Shown here piece after piece: positions 11,449 to 22,965 of a stretch of 64,000 bases of DNA. A program made the translations under genes and the position numbers. The notes under the pieces were generated by a model. That model searched no databases. It saw nothing but the letters and a program-made list of their open reading frames with translations, and had not been told where the DNA came from. The DNA is from Incurvaria masculella (Eukaryota > Arthropoda > Insecta > Lepidoptera > Incurvariidae), in NCBI GenBank assembly GCA_946894095.1, contig OX335656.1:5409001-5473000 (forward strand), read 5' to 3'. Within the stretch, counting starts at the first letter, position 1. Each line of letters opens with the position of its first letter.

Positions 11449-14400
11449 TCAGTCCTTGGTGCCATACTTCCTATAGATTTCCCGCCAAAACTCTATCCTC
11501 TGAGGGTTGGGCTGCGCGCGCATGCTCATAGTCTCGTCGAGGTTGTAGAAGTCCAGGCGTGCTGAGGAGTTGGCAGCGGACCAGAGCGCTGGCAACAGTA
11601 GACTTGGCGATGGTGTTGGGTTACTGCAACCAATAATAAACATCATCAAGCAACCGGTGGTGTTTAATGGGTAGATGACCACGCAATCGGCCTGTCATTA
11701 GTTCTGTTAGCTGGAAATATCAATGGTTGACTACCATTGAAACGAAATATTCGGTTTTCTGGGGAGCCTGAAATGGCACGCGTGAATTCCTGCATCTTAA
11801 GAAAAAAAACTTGGTTCCCTGGTATAGCAAGCATGTATTTATACAAAAATACTTAATTCAATCGATTCGCGTGCCTGAAGTAACGAGTTTAATATTCAAG
11901 GTCATGATTGTATTGCTGTAGCTGTTTGTAAATCTGATCTATGTAAATATGCAATTACCTTTAGCATGCTTATTCACGAAAAGACAATGTACCTATTACG
12001 TGAACCCAATTCTCACTAGTTGTCTTCCTCACTAACGCGTAACATATTGTGTAAACACGATCGATTGAATGAGTTTATATTAAAGTTTTCCTGCGATCCC
12101 ACGATCTGCGGAAAATAACTCACCTCTTCTTTGCGAAGTTCGTCCATAACTGTGTCATCCTATCGACCATCGTACGATCCTTTCCTAAGAGAGGCAGCAA
12201 CCAAAATCCTGGTTGAAATATATAAAACAGCTCGTCGGTATGACTGGCACCTGGCTGCGTCGGGAGTCGTGAGACAAATTTTCCCAAATTTCTCAAGGAA
12301 TCGTATTTGAAGTAATAATTAAATACCGGCTGTTGTGATGTGGTCAGATGGAGTTCAGAAGACCTTACACAGGACGTGTGAAAATATGTATCAGAAAAAA
12401 AGTCAATGAGTCCACCAATACTGTTCCAATTCACAGTTCTGTTCCCGAAGTAAAATGTTTTCACATTCTCAGCTACTCTCTTTTTGTCTTCAAAGGTTTC
12501 GAAATTGAGGTCGTTTGGTAATAACTTTTCGAAATTAGCATCGTATTCTGCCAAAGACTCCGTATTCTGCATTCCAGCATACCGGATTCCTTCCTTATCG
12601 TTGTATCCTATTACCATCGGAACTTTATTGTAAATGCCCGAGGTCAAAATTTTATCGGGGGATTTTGTTAAAAATTGCTCCACTTTCGGAAATCGTTTTT
12701 CAGCACACGGTCTAAAAATATATTTTTCTGTAACATCATGAGCATCCGTGGCCATCACGATTGCTGTCGAACTCGCATTTCGGAAAACTTCTAAAATCTC
12801 TTTCGGATCTTTAGTTTTGAATCCAAGTCTCTCAGCTACTTCACTAGCTCTTTCTACGGAATCTGCAGCAAATGCCCACGGTGCTAAAGCGGATCCACTT
12901 TGAAGAATTGCCTTGTGGAAGAGTCCTTTCGACATCCTGGACAATATCAAAAAATGCACCGATGCAGCGCCGGCACTTTCACCGAAAAGCGTCACTGATT
13001 TGGGATCACCGCCGAAGTATTTAATGTTCTGGTTCACCCAACGTAATGCTGCGACCTGGTCTTTTAAGCCTGCATTTCCGGGAGCTCCGTCGATTCCCAA
13101 ACAGAGGAATCCGAATGCCCCCAGTCGATAGTTAATAGTGACAACAACTACGCCTTTGACCACTAGAGGCTCGGGCTCGTAGAGCAAGGACGAGCTGCCG
13201 CCCCAGTAAAAGCCTCCACCGTGGATGAAAATCATTACAGGAGACGGTTTTTTGGAGCTTGCGTCAGGAGGCGTGTACACGTTAAGAATGAGGCAGTCCT
13301 CCCTACCGATAGGGAAACCAAACCGGGAGAGATACTGCTTGCAGCTTCTGCTGCCGCGATCGGCATCGAAGATGTTGTTCCATTTTGGTGGATCTCCGGG
13401 AGCCTGCAAAATAAAAAATAAACAAGGACAAAATAAACATGAATCTGTAAATAAGAATTGCACGCATATCATTATTTTCACTAATTTCCAAGGAAATAAA
13501 AATTCAGGTATCTACATCTATCTACATTAAATTAACTTAAGGTGGCCCAACCCGGCGGGACCAACTCATTCGCGGGCACGGTATAAAACCGTGCTGTTGC
13601 GCTCTGGGACCTTCTCTGTTTCAAAGCAAAAGACAGGCTCCGTGATGAGGCAGATGCAACATGTCCACAAAAAAGACAATGCGCATAGTGTATGATTTGG
13701 TAAGATTTACAAAAATTGTATTTAAAAATCGACTAAAAGTAAACCATGACCGCTGTAGTCAGAAATCTAACAAAAACCAAATAGATTATAAATCTTGATT
13801 AAATAAGCCATGTCTGTTGACTAACCTTATTAAGATATGCTTACTCTATCATTGCGTAATCCACCTCCAAAGTTATTGTATAAAACGCGCGAAAAATTCG
13901 AACTTTCGGACCTTATAACTTAGAAACCAAACACAATTTTACAATGCCAACGGTCATCAGACATCTAGTTCGATCAAATAAAGCTATTTTGAGTAAATTT
14001 TCGGATCTCTGACAAGAAATATGGGCGTGACCTTCTTTCCCCATTTGTATGGGGAGTTGAGCGGGATGGCCCACCTTAAATAAGCCAATCTTACTTAATA
14101 CATTTGACATATTACACAAACGTGATATATTTTGTTATGCAAACATTAAATAATAAAATATGATAAATCCGAGTGCATTGTACTGTCTATGGATGATAAA
14201 TGAAATTGAATTCAGAATTTATTTAAAAAATCTCTACGTTTATTTGTTTACTTTATTCGTTTATTATACCTTAAAAGATGTAACTTGCATTTTCGAATTC
14301 GTCGATTTTAAAGGCGCTTCCATTACTAAGAAGAAGGGACGAGAAAATTCTTCAGGATTCATTATACATAAATTATTTAAATTTTAACTGTGTTTACTAA

Positions 14401-14663
14401 ATTTAACATTATGATCAATTGTGTTAGAAGTTAATTTCAAGTAAAATAAATACATGTTTTATAAACAAATGACCAAATGCAACGTTTACCTGAAACCTCT
14501 TTTCGACAGTTGCGTAAGGAATTCCCAAATATTTGTTATGCGTAGACGCAGCGATGCCTCTTAACTTTCCTTGGGATATCTCAATAACAGGGGTCCGGCG
14601 CACGCTTAACACAAATTCACAAGAACATAACACAAGCACCGTCAATGCGCTTAACCGCTTCAT
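11449..14663 (-). CDS. Carboxylesterase COE-3, complete, three exons, 542 aa
   Basis: Exon 1 14490-14663, intron 13404-14489, exon 2 12124-13403, intron 11624-12123, exon 3 11449-11623 (TGA). All splice sites are GT-AG (donors GTAAAC and GTGAGT), phases 0 and 2; 1629 nt gives 542 residues. Four further in-frame ATGs lie upstream (first at 14723). I chose the one at 14663 because a lysine-arginine start followed by a hydrophobic stretch gives a normal signal peptide. HGGGF is at about 119-123, Ser201 sits in GESAGA, Glu329 in NDKEG is the likely acidic residue and His446 lies in GASHTDE, so the triad is complete. The intron positions match COE-2 exactly but the protein is clearly more diverged, an older duplicate. 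Intron 1 contains a 535-bp TTAA-bounded element. Secreted esterase by inference; substrate unknown, and GESAG again argues against juvenile hormone esterase. Confidence 0.95.
13541..14075 (+). mobile_element. TTAA-bounded MITE family 1, copy B, in intron 1 of COE-3
   Basis: 535 bp between TTAA at 13537-13540 and TTAA at 14076-14079. Starts GGTGGCCCAACCCGGCGGG and ends GAGCGGGATGGCCCACC; the ends are inverted repeats. Non-coding. The short open frame inside recurs in other copies and is not a gene. Confidence 0.88.
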
Positions 14664-16258
14664 TATTGTACACATTGTCATTGTACACATTGCCAACCGA
14701 CGCGGTCTGAAGTCAGACTTCAACTAAGATATGTTAAGATGTGTATACGTACAGCTAAGCAGGCAATGTTGGCTCTTCTCTAGACATGCTTGTGTTAACA
14801 AATCGGTCTTAGTACTTGGAATCGCTCAACTACAAGGTTCACATCACACGCAATCCCAATCTGCGGATAGTTTTTATTACAAGGAGATTATAATATATTC
14901 TAGTTTAAGCGCGAACTTGGAATCGATTGTGCATTGTTTTTTTTAAATATTTTGGGATTGGAATATATTGCATAGTCATTGGCAATACATAAGGAAATAC
15001 ACAATACACATAATGGAAAACGCGGTCAATTTTCATTACCCCTTCGACCATCGCTTATTCAATGAGATGGTATTGACCCGGGCGGTATTAAACTTTAATA
15101 AGTAAGTTTTACGTGGAATTCGAAGCAAGAAATTCTTAAGAATCCCTTAGTAAGAACACAAAGCTAAAATATATTTTTACGTAAGGTAAAATTGTAATAC
15201 TTGATCAAGTTAAATGAACTCAAGAAAGTTTAAATTTCCAGGGACTTTCCGGGGTAAATTATGTTCGAGTTTTCTACAAAATTAAAGTTTTCGAGTAAGA
15301 GATTCAACATCACTTCTATAAAATCGATCAAGCTTTATGAATTCAACATGTATAACAAGACAATCTTTGTATTTACTATTTGATTGTGAGCAGTTAAAAA
15401 CTCCTTAAAGAAAAATTGCAAACGTCGTAAGTAAAATTACCAAATTTATGTAAACTATAGAGAACAGCATAAGACACGGGATTCATAAACTGACATAACA
15501 ATTTGGCAACTAGCATTCGCAAGGTCTGCAAGTCTTTCATTCATAATCATTAGTATTGACAATTTTGAGAACCTAATGTGTTCTTGGCTTTTGATCGACT
15601 CAGACTTGTCATTGAAAGTTTACGAAACATTAACTACTCGTTACTGTTCCATTGCCGACAGTGCTATGTTAAACTATTAAGTTTAAAAACGTATGTACTT
15701 TGTTGAAGAATTTATAAACAGAACTACTGCGTAAGATTTGAGAAAATAATTGCGAAGGTATTCGATCAATTTTGAACCAATCAGAAGCGTTTACATCATA
15801 CCTTCTGCGCTCTTATTGGGTAGAATATTAGGCATTTCTGGAACAAGGAACATAATAATGGAAGAAATAAAAACCAATTACGATATGAAACGTAATAATA
15901 AAAGAAATAAAAACCAATTACGAAATTTTAAAATATAAATAGTGTGGCTTGAAGACCAATGTACAGTGACTTGTATTGATTCGTATGTAAACACTTGCTT
16001 GCCCGGTGCTGGGAAAAGTACAAGAATAGCGTCTTCGAATGTTGCCTTTCACCATGGTGCCAATATCAACATCAGCAAAATCTCCGTCACCAAGCTTCAT
16101 CGCCAACATATGCATCTCCAATATCTACATACATCGCCGGCGAGGCGTCTGCGGTCCAGCCGCAAATACATCGCTGACGATGCAGCTTCTGAACCCTCCC
16201 AGATCCGTCGCCACTATACGTGGGAGTGCGATGGCGTATGGTAGGGCAGAACGGTACA
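14664..16258. other. 5' flank of COE-3 and following AT-rich region
   Basis: Contains a TATA-like AATATATTATAATC on the minus strand near 14890-14905, about 230 bp upstream of the COE-3 ATG, a possible but unproven promoter element. A worn SINE fragment is at 15008-15127. The GC-richer patch 15980-16240 has open frames on both strands, none recognised. Confidence 0.4.
15008..15127 (-). mobile_element. SINE body fragment
   Basis: Matches the shared SINE body: TTTTCATTaCCcCTTCGACC, ACCCGGGCGG and the TTTACGTGGAATTC segment. Both ends are missing. Confidence 0.6.
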
Positions 16259-16337
16259 TGTAACCTAACCTAACCTAACTAAACCAAATCAAACCTAACC
16301 TAACCTGACCTAAACTATCCTAACCTAACCTAATCCA
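16259..16337 (+). repeat. Interstitial (CCTAA)n telomere-type repeat
   Basis: About 80 bp of TAACC/CCTAA units with some degeneracy (CTAAACC, CAAACC, CTGACC variants). This is the complement of TTAGG, the usual insect telomere repeat. Directly followed by a fold-back element at 16346. Confidence 0.75.
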
Positions 16338-16345
16338 CTGAATTA

Positions 16346-16500
16346 GCCCCGATTGCACGAAGAGACGGCCGAGTTAATCAATGTTCAAACACGTCACTTT
16401 TAGTGAACCGCATGGAGTTTCTTCCATACTGTTCATACACAGTGACGTGTTTAATCGTACGTTGACGTTGATTTTTTGGCCTTTCGTGCACTCGGCTCTT
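16346..16500. mobile_element. Fold-back MITE, about 155 bp
   Basis: The ends GATTGCACGAAGAGACGG and (complement) GAGTGCACGAAAGGCC are imperfect inverted repeats, and two AAACACGTCACT blocks face each other inside. A partial copy in the opposite orientation is at 40836-40913. No TSD identified. Confidence 0.6.
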
Positions 16501-16696
16501 AGTATTGTTAGATCACAAGCATGTACCATCGCGACATAATGCCAGTAGTTACGGTTGGGTTTGTTTTGCACATGTGGCGTGCCAGGTGATCCCCTCCTCC
16601 CGCTTCACCTCTGCACGATGCGAGCGCTACTCAAGTGCTACTCATTGACGTAATATTACTACGTAAGGCCCGGCACTTCCATGCATCAAAAATGGA

Positions 16697-16735
16697 GCGA
16701 CAAAGGTGGTGTTCTATGGGACACCACTTTGTCGC
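16697..16735. other. Near-perfect short hairpin
   Basis: GCGACAAAGGTGGTGT pairs with ACACCACTTTGTCGC around an 8-nt loop, one bulged base in a 15-bp stem. Surrounding sequence (16600-16790) is GC-richer than average. Too short for a typical insect pre-miRNA. Function unknown. Confidence 0.5.
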
Positions 16736-17235
16736 CAGACAGCCGCTCGCTGTCGTCATACGCCTGTGCGTCGCCTCTGGCTAATAATGAGCCCCAAAAA
16801 TACCAAATGTGAATGCCCAATGGTAATACAGTGCAATCATTACATAAGAACGCAAAGAAAGCCGTAATAACGGAATACCACAACAGGCGACAGAATTGTA
16901 AGGGCGTATCCTTACCTTTTCCATAACAGTGGTGCTACTAAACTTTTGAATGCGACTGCACCAGCGCTGGCTGTAGCGATCTAGAAACTGCAACTCATGA
17001 CTGAATTGAATGTTTCTTGCGGCAGTTTTTAAATTAGGCGCCAATACATTAATACTCTTGATAATCACTTTCCCTGTGATAATAATTTCGAGGGCACCTT
17101 AACATTTACAACCCGAATTAGCTTTACAGAGTAAATGAAAGTTACTCGGGTGATAATTTTTGATTCGGGTCTCACTTTTCATTCCATGAGATGGGGCTAG
17201 TTGAAATAATATCTTATCAACTAACGATCATTTGG
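16736..17235. other. Intergenic, nothing recognised
   Basis: Mixed-composition sequence without a plausible exon or a repeat I can match elsewhere in the window. Confidence 0.4.
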
Positions 17236-17239
17236 TTAA

Positions 17240-17710
17240 GGCGCTAGGACTAGCCAACTACTCGCGCCATACAAATGCACTTTTTAACAAATGTAATAAT
17301 ATGTAGTGAAACGCTTCAGCAAATCCAAATAGAACTCCAGACTGATAATGGATTGTTAATATTTTTTTATTCCATCATTTATTTAAATAATAATAAAAAT
17401 AAAAAAGTTGATTTTTCTCATTAGAAATCTGAAAGTAATTCGATTTCTAGATATAAGCAAAAACAGCATATATGCATAAACAAAAAATTCCATTTGCTTT
17501 TGGATTTCTACATTTAGTCAAAAAAGTTCGGAAATGGACACCGTTTCCGCAATGTATTTTGTATAGAAAAAGGAGACATACATTAACGAAAATAATTCGA
17601 TTCCTAGACAAGGAATCATATATTGTAAGAATGACACTTATAATCGTCAGACTTAGTTAGTTAACTTGGGGTGCCTCGTCTAACTTTGCGATTTGGCTAG
17701 TACCAGGCCC
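17240..17710 (+). mobile_element. TTAA-bounded MITE family 2, copy 1
   Basis: 471 bp between TTAA at 17236-17239 and TTAA at 17711-17714. Ends GGCGCTAGGACTAGCCAA and (complement) GGGCCTGGTACTAGCCAA are imperfect inverted repeats. The open frame inside (17472-17660) is not conserved coding sequence. A nearly identical copy lies inverted at 57447-57910. Confidence 0.88.
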
Positions 17711-17714
17711 TTAA

Positions 17715-18533
17715 TATGTTCTTTCATTTCCCAAAACATGTTATTTTATGTTACCTTGTTTTTATTTGAGTTCACTACAACAGAATAGGTCATTATACTA
17801 CAACAGGTCATTACTAACTAAAAGGAACATGTAAGGAATTAATGGAAGTGTTTTTATTTGAATTCGTCAGAAAATTATGTTGTAAAATTTACAAATGTTT
17901 GGCGTTATTTATAACGACCCGAAGTCAGAAATACCTGTAATTTTTATGCTTAGTCTTATCAGAAATTTGTGTTATACAAATACATTTTACTGTCTGCAAT
18001 GATATATGATTTGAAATTACCGTGGTTAATACTCATTTTAGGGTTTGTGGAAAACGGCTACAATTAATTAATTATTCCTATAATTTTAATTTCATACCGA
18101 ATTACTTATATTATTTTCAGGTATTTTTGATATAACAAATTATTAAAAAATACAGCTTTACGAATTTTTTGACCACTTTTAAAATATTTTTTGACCATCA
18201 ATCGGTTAAGACTATCCGATTTGGTTCACAACAAATATTGACATATTCCGCTCCAACCTAACGGAACATATTTTGTAACAACACAACGTACGCAATAACT
18301 GAAGATTATATAATTACTAATCGGCGACTAATACAAATTAACATCTTAAAAAATACTGGATATTATGTACTGGATGTAATTCTCTTACCTCAGCATGTAT
18401 TATATAATTACAACTGATTGATGAAGAAGACAACTGATGGGGCGCTACTTCAACAAATGGTTAGATATTGGTAAACATTAGTTAGTGGATAGCATCATAC
18501 GATTTTAAAGTTAATAATTATTATTATTTTATT
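17715..18533. other. Intergenic AT-rich, nothing recognised
   Basis: No exon, tRNA or matched repeat seen. Confidence 0.4.
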
Positions 18534-18820
18534 TAACTGGACATGGGTGGCTTATACCAAACTGATCGACAGATATTAGCCTAACCTTATATTACCCGGC
18601 AACATTGAACTGGATGGAAAACACGGACAACTTTCATTGCCGCTTCGAACATAGTTCATTCAATGCGATGGTACCAACCCGGGCGCGATTAACTTTACCA
18701 CCTAGTAAATAAGGAAGGAGACCTACAGTTTTACGTGGAATCCGAACCACGGCCTGCATCAACGTTAGAAAATGGTCACCCATCCAGAACCTAACCGCGC
18801 TCAGAGATGCTTCACCAAGC
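18534..18820 (-). mobile_element. SINE, 5S-rRNA-headed, 5' part degraded
   Basis: On the minus strand the head reads GAGCGCGGTTAGGTTCTGGATGGGTGACC, written here in two pieces: GAGCGCGGTTAGG and TTCTGGATGGGTGACC. This matches the 5S rRNA internal control region (box C GGATGGGTGACC). The shared SINE body and the CCACCCATGTCCAGTT 3' end follow. Confidence 0.75.
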
Positions 18821-19479
18821 TTATTAAATAATTTTCAAGATAGTTACTACTTAAGTTAGTTTTTAATTTACTTTAACTGCACGAACCTACAATCTCGGAC
18901 ACCAACCATTGTACATTATATCATTGTTCTTCGTATCTCTCTTTCGCAAGGCATCCGTTCAGTGATCTCCTAAAACAGGTGTCACTATCCAATAATGTGT
19001 TGTTGATGTTTATGTGTCAGTTACAAGAGGATCAATGAAGCAATCACACAGCAACCACACTGGCTTTAATAACAATTTCATGCCCCACATATATGCAGGC
19101 CTGCTCATATGTTTTCCTTACCGAAAAACTAATGAATCACTGGTTTTCGGAACTCACGTAATTATTTAGTCACCTAATCATGCCTATTTCGCAAGAGCTG
19201 GGATTCTGTCGGGGTTTAACCTCTAATAAATAAGATCAACGACCTCGAATTATGATGAAACTGCAGATAATTTGGGTTTTTAATTCTTACGATGTATTTT
19301 TTCAAATAATTAATTCGACGTATGCAATGGAGAATAGTATTAAGATGTTAAACATTTTTGGTTTGCACATTCGTCAGAATCAAGCTTCGAATCCCGAAAT
19401 TAGCAGAATTAAATCTGGATTTAGAATAATTTCCACTATCTGAATGCAATACTTCAATGTACAATGTCCCTGTTGAACC
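18821..19479. other. Intergenic, nothing recognised
   Basis: AT-rich, no supported exon or repeat. Confidence 0.4.
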
Positions 19480-19483
19480 TTAA

Positions 19484-20025
19484 GGTGGCCCAACCCGGCG
19501 GCCCTAACTCATTCGCGGGCATGGCACAAAACCGTGCTGTTGCACTCTGGGACCTTCTCTGTTTCAAATAATAAGACAGGCTCCGTGATGAGGAAGATGC
19601 AACATGTCCACAAAAAAGACAATGTGCATAGTGTATGATTTGGTAAGATTTACGAAAATTTTAATTTCAAAACGACTTATAGCTAAAAGTAAACCACGAC
19701 CGCTGTAGTAAAAAATCGAACAAAAACCAAATAGATTATAAATCTTGATTAAATAAGCTATGTCTGATGACGAATCTTTTTAAGATGTTCTTACTTTATC
19801 ATTGCGTAATCCACCGCCAAAGTTATTGTATAAAACGCGCGAAAAATGCGAACTTTCGGACCTTATAACTTAGAAACCAAACACAATTTTACAATGCCAA
19901 CGGTCATCAGACATCTAGTTCGATCAAATAAAGCTATTTTGAGCAAAATTTTGGATCTCTGACAAGAAATATGGGCGTGATCTTCTTTCCCCTTTTGTAT
20001 GGGGAGATGAGCGGGATGGGCCGCC
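19484..20025 (+). mobile_element. TTAA-bounded MITE family 1, copy C
   Basis: 542 bp between TTAA at 19480-19483 and 20026-20029. Best-preserved copy: GGTGGCCCAACCCGGCGG start, GAGCGGGATGGGCCGCC end. Confidence 0.9.
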
Positions 20026-20050
20026 TTAAGCACCGGTTCAATTTAATAAT

Positions 20051-20150
20051 AGGGTGTTAAGATGGTTTAGACATTTAGAACGAGTGAGAGATGAATGAAC
20101 AGAGCGGTCTTCGGTGGAACTGGCCCGACTACCGAAAAGAATTTAGCGTA
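20051..20150 (+). pseudogene. Non-LTR retrotransposon 3' coding remnant
   Basis: The frame from 20051 reads RVLRWFRHLERVRDE then a stop at 20096-20098 and a further readable stretch to about 20150. The RWFxHLERxxDE motif is characteristic of the region just after reverse transcriptase in many LINEs. Broken by stops, clearly dead. Confidence 0.6.
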
Positions 20151-22100
20151 ACCAGAAGGGTCATGTGGTTCGTAAAGGTACAAATCAAGCACCCGTAATC
20201 AAAGATCATGTGTTAAGTTTAAGAAACAAAAGAAGTACAGTGCGATCGTACCGCATGTCGTTCTATACCGGAGAAATGGAAACTTCTTTTTTTAGTTTTT
20301 TTAGTTTAGATTATAGGTAGTTTTATCAATCATAACAATTTTATAACAACCTTTAATATGAATAGACATACACTACTAATTGGGATTGTTTTCGTAGTAT
20401 TGTTTTAAACACTTTCGTCTTATTTAACATCTCTTAACGACGCTACAAATACACTTAATGCGATCGTGTATCAACCATTCGCCCCTTTCCAAAGCGTTAA
20501 AATGTTTGATGTTTTACCAAAACTACGAATTTATCACCACTAAACACTCAAAAGTGTTCGTTTTCTAAGATTTTTTGAAACGCTACAATAAAACTGCTAA
20601 GACGAATGAAGCATGCAGACGAACGTGATATTAACGGATTTCCTAAAGACGTTCTCGAATCTTTGAATGAAGACATTTGGAGGTTCCAATTTTGAATTCT
20701 TTCTCTAATTATATTTTAATTTTCTTTCATCGCGGGAATGGCTTTCGTGCCGAACGCCCCAAATATCTTCCTTAGAATATGGACTTAATTCGTCGTAAAT
20801 CTTTTAAATTTCCCGAACGTTTGATTTCACGTGCCGATGGACCTTTTAGAAATTAACGTCCTCAAGCAATGAGTTATTGCAACACTTCTGCTTGGAGAAT
20901 TCGCAAGATATTCAAATGGACTGTGAATTTACATAAAAATGGAGACAATTAATAAAGCGGACTTTCCTTCTTCGGGGACTTCCTTGTACTTTGTGTTTTC
21001 TTAAACGTCGATCTATTTAAATAATTGTTAGTGGTTAAAAATCCCTCTGTCGACTTGCAAATATGTGATTTGCTGCAAGACATTTCAGCCTTCTCGATAA
21101 CTGAACATGTTTCTGATAGTTTATGCGCGTGTGAGGAGCAGGACGCGTAAGTTTTAAAATATTTTATTACTAAAACTTTAATATTTATTAAAGTTTTAAA
21201 TTATTTATTTAATCGTTATTTCATCGTAAATGGGGATTCTGAGTTAATCAAGGACGAATTCACTCGGAATAGATTACGTTTTAAGCAATTGTAATTAATA
21301 TAAATCTGAAATAAAAGATTCAAGCGCGACACCAGAGGGTTGATTAGATAATAAAATGAAAATAATATATCCTAATCGCTTATGTTGTGGAAGTTAAAAT
21401 ACGTAAAAAAAAATTAAACCAGCTTAAGGCTTGAATTTTAATGGCAAGAACCATCTTTTAATCGTTCCATGCCGATTTTTTCCGTAATGATGTTTGCATA
21501 AAAATATAAAATAAAAGCTTTTTGGATATGGCCGTTCTAAGGTCATACATATGACCCCTTAATATTATTCGATATTACCAATGCGGAAAAAGCGTCGAAA
21601 GAATCCTACAAAAAGTCAGTGCCGCTGTCACTGCGGGACTGGTATTATTTAAGACGGCCAGTAATTATATTATTGACGACTGTACAGAAGTCGTTTTTTC
21701 AATGCAGCGCGAAAAAAAAAAACCCCGAAAGCGACACAAATTTAACACGAAAACAAAAAGTAATGCTATTCTATATCCAGGTGATTGCCGCACGCGTTAA
21801 TATCCACCCCGCACTTCGAGTATGAAATATCGTTATTTAATGGCATCAAACTCCAGTGAATCGGAAACAAAGTTTTTGGGAACAACTCCTCCTAATGTCC
21901 TTCGTATTTCTCGTAGCCGGTGGAATATATTTGCGTTCGTCCTCCACCCTTGATGATCACTTCTCGGCGGGAAGCGCAGTAGGTGATAACACTTTGGAAG
22001 TAAGTTTCAAATGAATGAATAGTTACCAAAAAAAAATTCCAAAGTAAAAAAATATTGCGCTTTGTAAGAAATATATTGGTAACTACGGCAATAAAGGAAC
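20151..22100. other. Intergenic; one short repeat, otherwise unassigned
   Basis: Contains copy 3 of the dispersed repeat at about 21412-21515. No plausible exon: the open frame at 21619-21825 has no recognisable domain. Confidence 0.4.
21412..21515 (+). repeat. Dispersed repeat, copy 3 of 3
   Basis: AACCAGCTTAAGGCTTGAAT then ATGGCAAGAACCATC and GTTCCATGCCGATTTTTTCC match the copies at 2447 and 3345. A T/A-rich end follows. Confidence 0.45.
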
Positions 22101-22104
22101 ATGA

Positions 22105-22370
22105 ATGTTTTGCAGTTGGTGTCCGTTTTGCAGATAAAGCAAACATAGGTATGTAGAATCTTAGGAACAGGGGAGAAATCTATAACAGGGGGAACAATTG
22201 CAGAACTGGTAGAAGCAGTCTGCTTTTGACTGGTTCGAGTCCAGCTTTGCACTTCACATACTTATCAAATTGTTCTTTTTGCAGCATTATTTCTTTAATT
22301 CTCGATGTCACGCTCGCTTCACCTTAGATTCTACATGTTCTGCATGTAGCTACGACCCAAACCTCAAACC
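22105..22370 (+). repeat. tRNA-like repeat, copy 1 (A and B boxes at 22198-22250)
   Basis: Holds an A-box-like TTGCAGAACTGGTAGAAGC and a B box GGTTCGAGTCC flanked by ACTGG/CCAGC that can form a T-arm. The flanks match the copy at 52385-52650 (TTTGCAGT, GTAGAATCTTA, TTTAATTC). There is no 3' acceptor strand complementary to the 5' side, so not an intact tRNA gene. Probably a tRNA-derived repeat. Confidence 0.5.
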
Positions 22371-22559
22371 CCTCAAACGAAGAAAACACCACAAGTCACC
22401 AAGGGAGATACCATGGTTACCAACCAAACGTCAGATTTGATCACTCACATGCCTGTTCACCCGGTAAGTTAATTTAGGAAGGTAAACCTCAGATGTTTCC
22501 ATTTAATTTAGTCCTTTTCACTCTGTCATTGCGATACATAGCGTTATTAAAACATTCTA

Positions 22560-22965
22560 TTATATTCATAGAATTCCAAGCTTTTATTTTCCCCCGGCTA
22601 CCCGCTTCCCCACGCTACAGCCGTGTTTAGTAGCATTTTAAAGCAGCTTTCGATATTTCCAAAGCGTACACGAACATTTCGTGCCTCACGTCACCGCAAC
22701 AGGGATAGATAAACCACGCAGAAGCCGAGGTACCAACGGCGAGCCCTGGAGTACACCACGCCGAATACATAGTTACGGGCAATTTGAAGTTAATGGTCCG
22801 TGGCTCATTTGCTGCGTTGGACATTACTTATGTACCTACCCGTACGATAATTGTACCGGCATTCTACGTCGGAAGCCATCCCGTTTGGAACGATCTCTCC
22901 TCGAATTAGCTGGGGCTCGATCGAGTAAAAGGTCTGTCGGGCCGCTTATAAAATTGTGAGTTGTT
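22560..22965. other. GC-richer non-repetitive patch, possible conserved non-coding DNA
   Basis: Balanced base composition inside an AT-rich desert. Open frames exist on both strands but none has recognisable protein features or splice context. Candidate conserved non-coding element, by inference only. Confidence 0.3.

Noticed and set aside
13913..14119. Minus-strand frame beginning with CNMSNVLSKIG, similar to the frame at 31950-32162
   Set aside because: The similarity comes from both lying in TTAA MITE family 1 copies; non-coding repeat.
11449..14663. COE-2 or COE-3 as juvenile hormone esterase
   Set aside because: The nucleophile elbow is GESAG rather than the GQSAG usual in JHE; a generic carboxylesterase call is safer.
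17472..17660. 62-residue frame preceded by an ATG
   Set aside because: Lies wholly inside MITE family 2 and is disrupted in the copy at 57447-57910.
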